Positions 60,108 through 64,000 of a stretch of DNA of 64,000 nt are shown piece by piece. A program made the translations under genes and the position numbers. The stretch covers positions 13,641,208 to 13,705,207 of the forward strand of contig HG738138.1 in assembly GCA_000499405.2 (NCBI GenBank), given 5' to 3'. The stretch is from Onchocerca volvulus (Eukaryota > Nematoda > Chromadorea > Rhabditida > Onchocercidae). The notes below the pieces were generated by a model that saw only the letters and a program-made list of their open reading frames with translations, was not told where the DNA came from and did no database searches. The first letter of the stretch is position 1, and every line of letters starts with the position of its first letter.

Positions 60108-63100
60108 ATGACATCAGGACCACACTTTTCACCATCGGGACGACCAATATCACGACAGAATACTGAAAGGGAACGTGTAAAAAATGTTTTGCAGGTAATC
60201 AATATTTTGGTCAATTATTAATTACAATAAAATACAAAGTTTAGCAGAGCCCGTTTTAATTAATAAAAGATGAAAATGCTTTATTAACAAAATAAAGATG
60301 TGTGTTTATTGTACCAGCATTATTGTATTGAAGTTTGTTGTACTTTGACTCTCTATTAAATTGTGTGATCAGCTTAACTGGGCCGTATGATTAGTTTAGT
60401 CGGACTTTTAAAATGTTGAGATACTGCAAGGCAACGTCTTCTTAATGCCAAAATCTTGATTATAACGAAAGTAATTATTTCCATCGGCATGTTATGTTTG
60501 AGCTAAATCTTCACATAAAGCTATAGGTATTTCCAGATTCATCAATGAAATTAGTGGTAAAGAAATCTATTATGATTTAATCTTCCTGAAATTATTTGAC
60601 AGTTTTTTAGGAGAGTTTTCGGAGAGCTCTACGGGTGAGAAGTTGTGCCGATCTTTGTGACATTACGCGATGTCTCAAACAATTATATATCGATGTAAAA
60701 TTTTCTTTTCAACTGAATTTAAGTTAGATTTTAATCCAGCTAAAAATAATGCTTAATATTCCCTTTGGGTTAGATTATGATACATTTTTAAAGAAGTGTT
60801 ACTACCAAACGAATAAAATATCATGGAAAAGGTGACATCAGTAGAAGGCGGTGCAGATTCTTTTTTTTTTTTTTTTTTTTTTTTTCAGGCATTAAATGTA
60901 CCTGGAGGTATTGAACGCTATTTGGCGGCTTTACGTTTTGCACTGGAACTTACTTGTGAGAAAAGTAACGAAAAAGAAGGACGTATTAATTGCCTGAAGA
61001 TGTCTGCTCATGTTGCGTTGGCATTGTCACAGGAAGGCATGCATGAACCACTTCAACTATTGGTCGATTTCTGTGTGGACGTAAGTTCGATTGATTTAGG
61101 GCATATAATTTTGCTGAATAAAATTCTCGTTTTTTTTTTTTTTTTTTTGATGAAGACATTCCGTTCGTACGGAGTGTTGCAATTTTTCAAGGGAACGTAT
61201 GATATTCTAACTGGCCTCACGTGAATTTCCTTTTTCCTAGAAGGCATATGAAGTCGAGCGCGAAAGATCACTTTTCTTTATATGTGTGTTTTCTACAAAA
61301 CATACCTTGCATTTTACAATTTGTATATGTTTTATAATATTGCGTAATTTAAAGTTTAAATATTCGAAAAAATTTGCAACTTAGTCAGAACTATCTGTCA
61401 GACGAATCATGATTTTTTTTGAAACTGATTTTTTTAGATGAGTGATTTGTGTGTGACTATTACTAGAAGCTATGTATGTGCATTGGCTGGTTTATTATTG
61501 AATTTAAATAAACTTATCTCAAATCGATTGCGCGAACAGAATCCGCAGAAAACTAACTGTTCACCGCTATCGAAAGAACTGCGAACATCATTATTTGCCA
61601 TACTTTCAAAGCGTCTTTTGGATGTTGTAAGTTTGTTTTCCGGGTTCTCAATAATGGCAAAGTATTTATATGTAGAAAATCATCTGGGTATGCTATCTCC
61701 GTATACTCACTCACAAAAAAGTTTTTATGATATTAGTTTTGATTTATCCTTTTAATCTGCAATGATTCAAATCATCGTTTCTTTTTTTTTTTTTTTAACT
61801 TTTGTTCTATTTGATATAATAACTTGAAGCTAAGCGGGATATTTGTTATTGTCTAATTTCACTATTTAGAACCCTTTGGTTCGTTCCGAAGCTTTGAAAG
61901 CGGTAGCAGCATTGCAAGATGAACAGTCAAAAACTGATAGTTATCAGACAAATTCTCCGAAACGTTGTGAGTTACGTTTTAGTTTAAAGTACCGCATTTT
62001 TATCTTTTGCATGTAAATACTGTATTCTTGAATGGTCATATGTCCGGCATTTTTATCTTAGATTTCTTTTGTAGTCGTTTAACAGTCTGGGAAATATCAT
62101 TTGATTTATTCAAGTTTAATTCAACAAATCGAAATATGCAACGCGGTGTGTGCACTTAATATATACGCTAAATGTTCGTCCTGCTTGTTTGCTGATTAGA
62201 GTTTATTTTTAGATTCTTCATTTTAGCTTAGTGTTGCATATCTTAATTTCAGTATTGATTTCACATCTAAATGATGTGTCCTATGAATGTCGAATTGTTA
62301 CTCTGAAAAAATTGATGTTATCTTCGAAGGAGGAAGTCGATCTTGTGGTTTCTTTTTCTTTCCATTTCTATTTTGATCGCCATTATTCATGAAGAAATTA
62401 TAAATCCCAATATAATTCGTTTCTTATAATGGAATGTTTCAGATTTGCTTCGATTGTTAAGATAATACTTTTTTGTTTGATATAAAATGATGCCTTTAGA
62501 GATTCGAAATCCATTTTTATATTTTAATATGCATGCCAGGACATTATGAAGTCTTTTAAGCCCATAATAATATATAGTGAATCTGCAGAGTCATTGCAAT
62601 GCCAGCTAAGTGAAATAAATCATAAGCAATCAGATCATGTTGAACGGCGTTGTTAGGAAACATTATTCTCAGGTTAATATGGCACTGAGTGATTCCGAAG
62701 AACGAGTAAGGCGAGCAGCAACAGTTCGAATTATCAAGGATGTCGATCTGAAAGCCTTATCTATCAAACAACGCATGGATTTAGTGCAGGGCGTTATGAA
62801 TATGAGTGGTAAGTGCTTTTAATAGCTTTATAAGGAAAAAAAAGCTATGATAACTTGGTTGTTTTAATAGATATTAAAGTGAAAATTTGGAACTGTTACG
62901 AAGTGTTCTATGATAAACTCGTTGTAAAATAAAGATAAAGAGGCGGTATAAAATTCTTTTTACGCTGTGCTTTTTTTTTTTTTTTTTTCGCATTATGCTT
63001 ATAATCATTGTTCCAGCTCGAGGTCAAAATCAAGCTGTGATTTTAAATGATTTACTCAGAGAATGGCTTAAAACAGCTTGTGGAGTGGATACGTTACCGG

Positions 63101-64000
63101 ACAGCGGTGATGAACTGTCTTCATTTTACAGCATTGCATCGTCTCATTTACTGCGTTTTTTAGAACCGTTAACACAGGAACAGGCAATTTATTTACCGAT
63201 TTTCAATTCTATGTTAAGAATTTTATATGAATGGGAATGTGATCCACATTTTCACTAAAAATTTCAGTTTAGTGAAAATCATAGATTATTCATTCCTGCT
63301 TTCAGGTAAGTCATGATTTGATGCTTCATTCACTTCAATATTGCCGTGAAAAAATGGGTTTTGGTTCAATCGAGGTGCAAGATTTTTTGAAGACGCTGAA
63401 CCGAAACGCGGAAGATATAACTCTTCATCGACATAACTGTAATAAATTGATCGAAGAGGGGTATCTTAGCAATCTTTACAATAAAGCTTGCAAGTTAATA
63501 TAGAACTAGATAGCTTTAAATTTGCAAGTTAAATTTATAGAGAGGCTTAAGTTGGCGAAATTAACGCACAGTAGGTGGAGAGAGGAAATTTATATTCTTT
63601 AATGCTTCCATTCTAAATCTGTTGCACCTAGTGTTTCCGTAAAATCGAAAACAATATAACATCAAGCCTTTTCGGGGATTTTGAGGCAGTTTAAGTTGGA
63701 TGGTTTCTTTCTTTTTTAAAAAAAATCTTCTCCCTAACTAATTTTAATTTGATAAGTATTTCAGAAGTTTAGTTTTTGCTGTAGAGATATAAAAATTTTC
63801 TTTAAATTAGCGTGTAGTTTTCAGCTGGTCATCACTTGAACAAGCGAATGCTGTATTTTATTGGCGTTGCCTGCTGGATTTTTGTAAATCAAAGTGTATA
63901 ACGGATGCAGACTGGTCGGAATGCCATTATCGTTTGCTGCCAACTATGCGGACCTTTTGTGAACTTATGCAAAAGTAAATTCTGATTTGATTCGTAAAAT
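60108..64000 (+). CDS. capg-1: condensin I subunit NCAPG/CAP-G, 5' part
   Basis: Partial; the gene runs off the right edge. Exons seen: 60108-60194, 60611-60694, 60889-61080, 61438-61626, 61870-61966, 62253 to 62344 or 62347, 62673-62808, 63017 to about 63239, 63306-63460 and 63825-63974. NCAPG is the HEAT-repeat kleisin-associated subunit that binds DNA in mitotic chromosome condensation. Helical repeat signatures agree with the family: NPLVRSEALKAVAALQDEQS (human has IPNVRIQAVLALSRLQD), HLNDVSYECRIVTLKKLML, SEERVRRAATVRIIKDVDL, LSIKQRMDLVQGVMN, VILNDLLREWLKTACG and QANAVFYWRCLLDFCKSK. The 3' end of the 63017 exon is unresolved: no donor with the phase needed by the next exon is visible before its TAA at 63256-63258. 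The start MTSGPHFSPSG is the best ATG, but an upstream exon is possible. Confidence 0.82.

Noticed and set aside
1..64000. Search by eye for tRNA, rRNA, SL RNA and CRISPR-like arrays
   Set aside because: No GGTTCGA-type T-loop with a matching acceptor stem, no filarial SL1 sequence and no regularly spaced repeats were seen. A tRNA or covariance-model scan would be needed to exclude small RNA genes.

Overview
The window looks like nuclear DNA of a parasitic nematode, most likely a filarial worm (Onchocercidae). The DNA is strongly AT-rich. Genes are cut into many short exons whose introns end in TTTTAG or TTTCAG. GT donors followed by T are common (GTTAGT, GTTTGT). Several start codons lie a few bases after an AG that would suit spliced-leader addition, and the closest protein matches I recognise are metazoan or C. 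elegans families. Only single exons or shadow frames are open over any length, so every gene model here was assembled by eye, joining exons by splice signal, phase and family resemblance. None is confirmed by RNA.

Layout from left to right: a mostly empty left end (1-3842) with one doubtful exon; a TMEM41A-type VTT membrane protein (+, 3843-6389); about 3.8 kb of AT-rich spacer ending in a (TA)20 microsatellite; a MAX/MXL-1 bHLH-zipper factor (-, 10196-11815); mitochondrial phosphatidylglycerophosphate synthase PGS1 (+, 12718-16575); the mitochondrial membrane protein TMEM186 (+, 17439-19279); a compact Pax-1/9 paired-domain factor (-, 20381-22190); a decayed, internally deleted Helitron (24277-26549); an indoleamine 2,3-dioxygenase family enzyme (+, 28148-30536); a candidate two-exon micropeptide gene (-, 31100-31492) and an orphan exon (-, 32862-33053); Integrator subunit 12 (+, 34842-37369); BAG1 co-chaperone (+, 38964-41135); the splicing factor PUF60/RNP-6 (+, 42261-48305); a HINT3-like HIT protein (+, 49814-51326); a nematode-type protein with two BTB domains (-, 52992-58796); and the 5' part of condensin subunit NCAPG (+, from 60108 and running off the right edge).

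The genes are mostly unrelated housekeeping loci rather than a functional cluster, and spacing of about 0.8-2 kb argues against tight operons. Two neighbours, PGS1 and TMEM186, are both mitochondrial, which may be chance. The most unusual items are the Helitron with its clean CTAG terminus and repeated 5' flank, the micropeptide candidate, a 42-bp duplication sitting on a 3' splice site in PUF60 whose phase does not fit, the double-BTB gene with paired in-frame donors, a TMEM186 intron that stays open, and an unresolved exon junction in NCAPG. I found no CRISPR array, rRNA, tRNA or prokaryotic feature.
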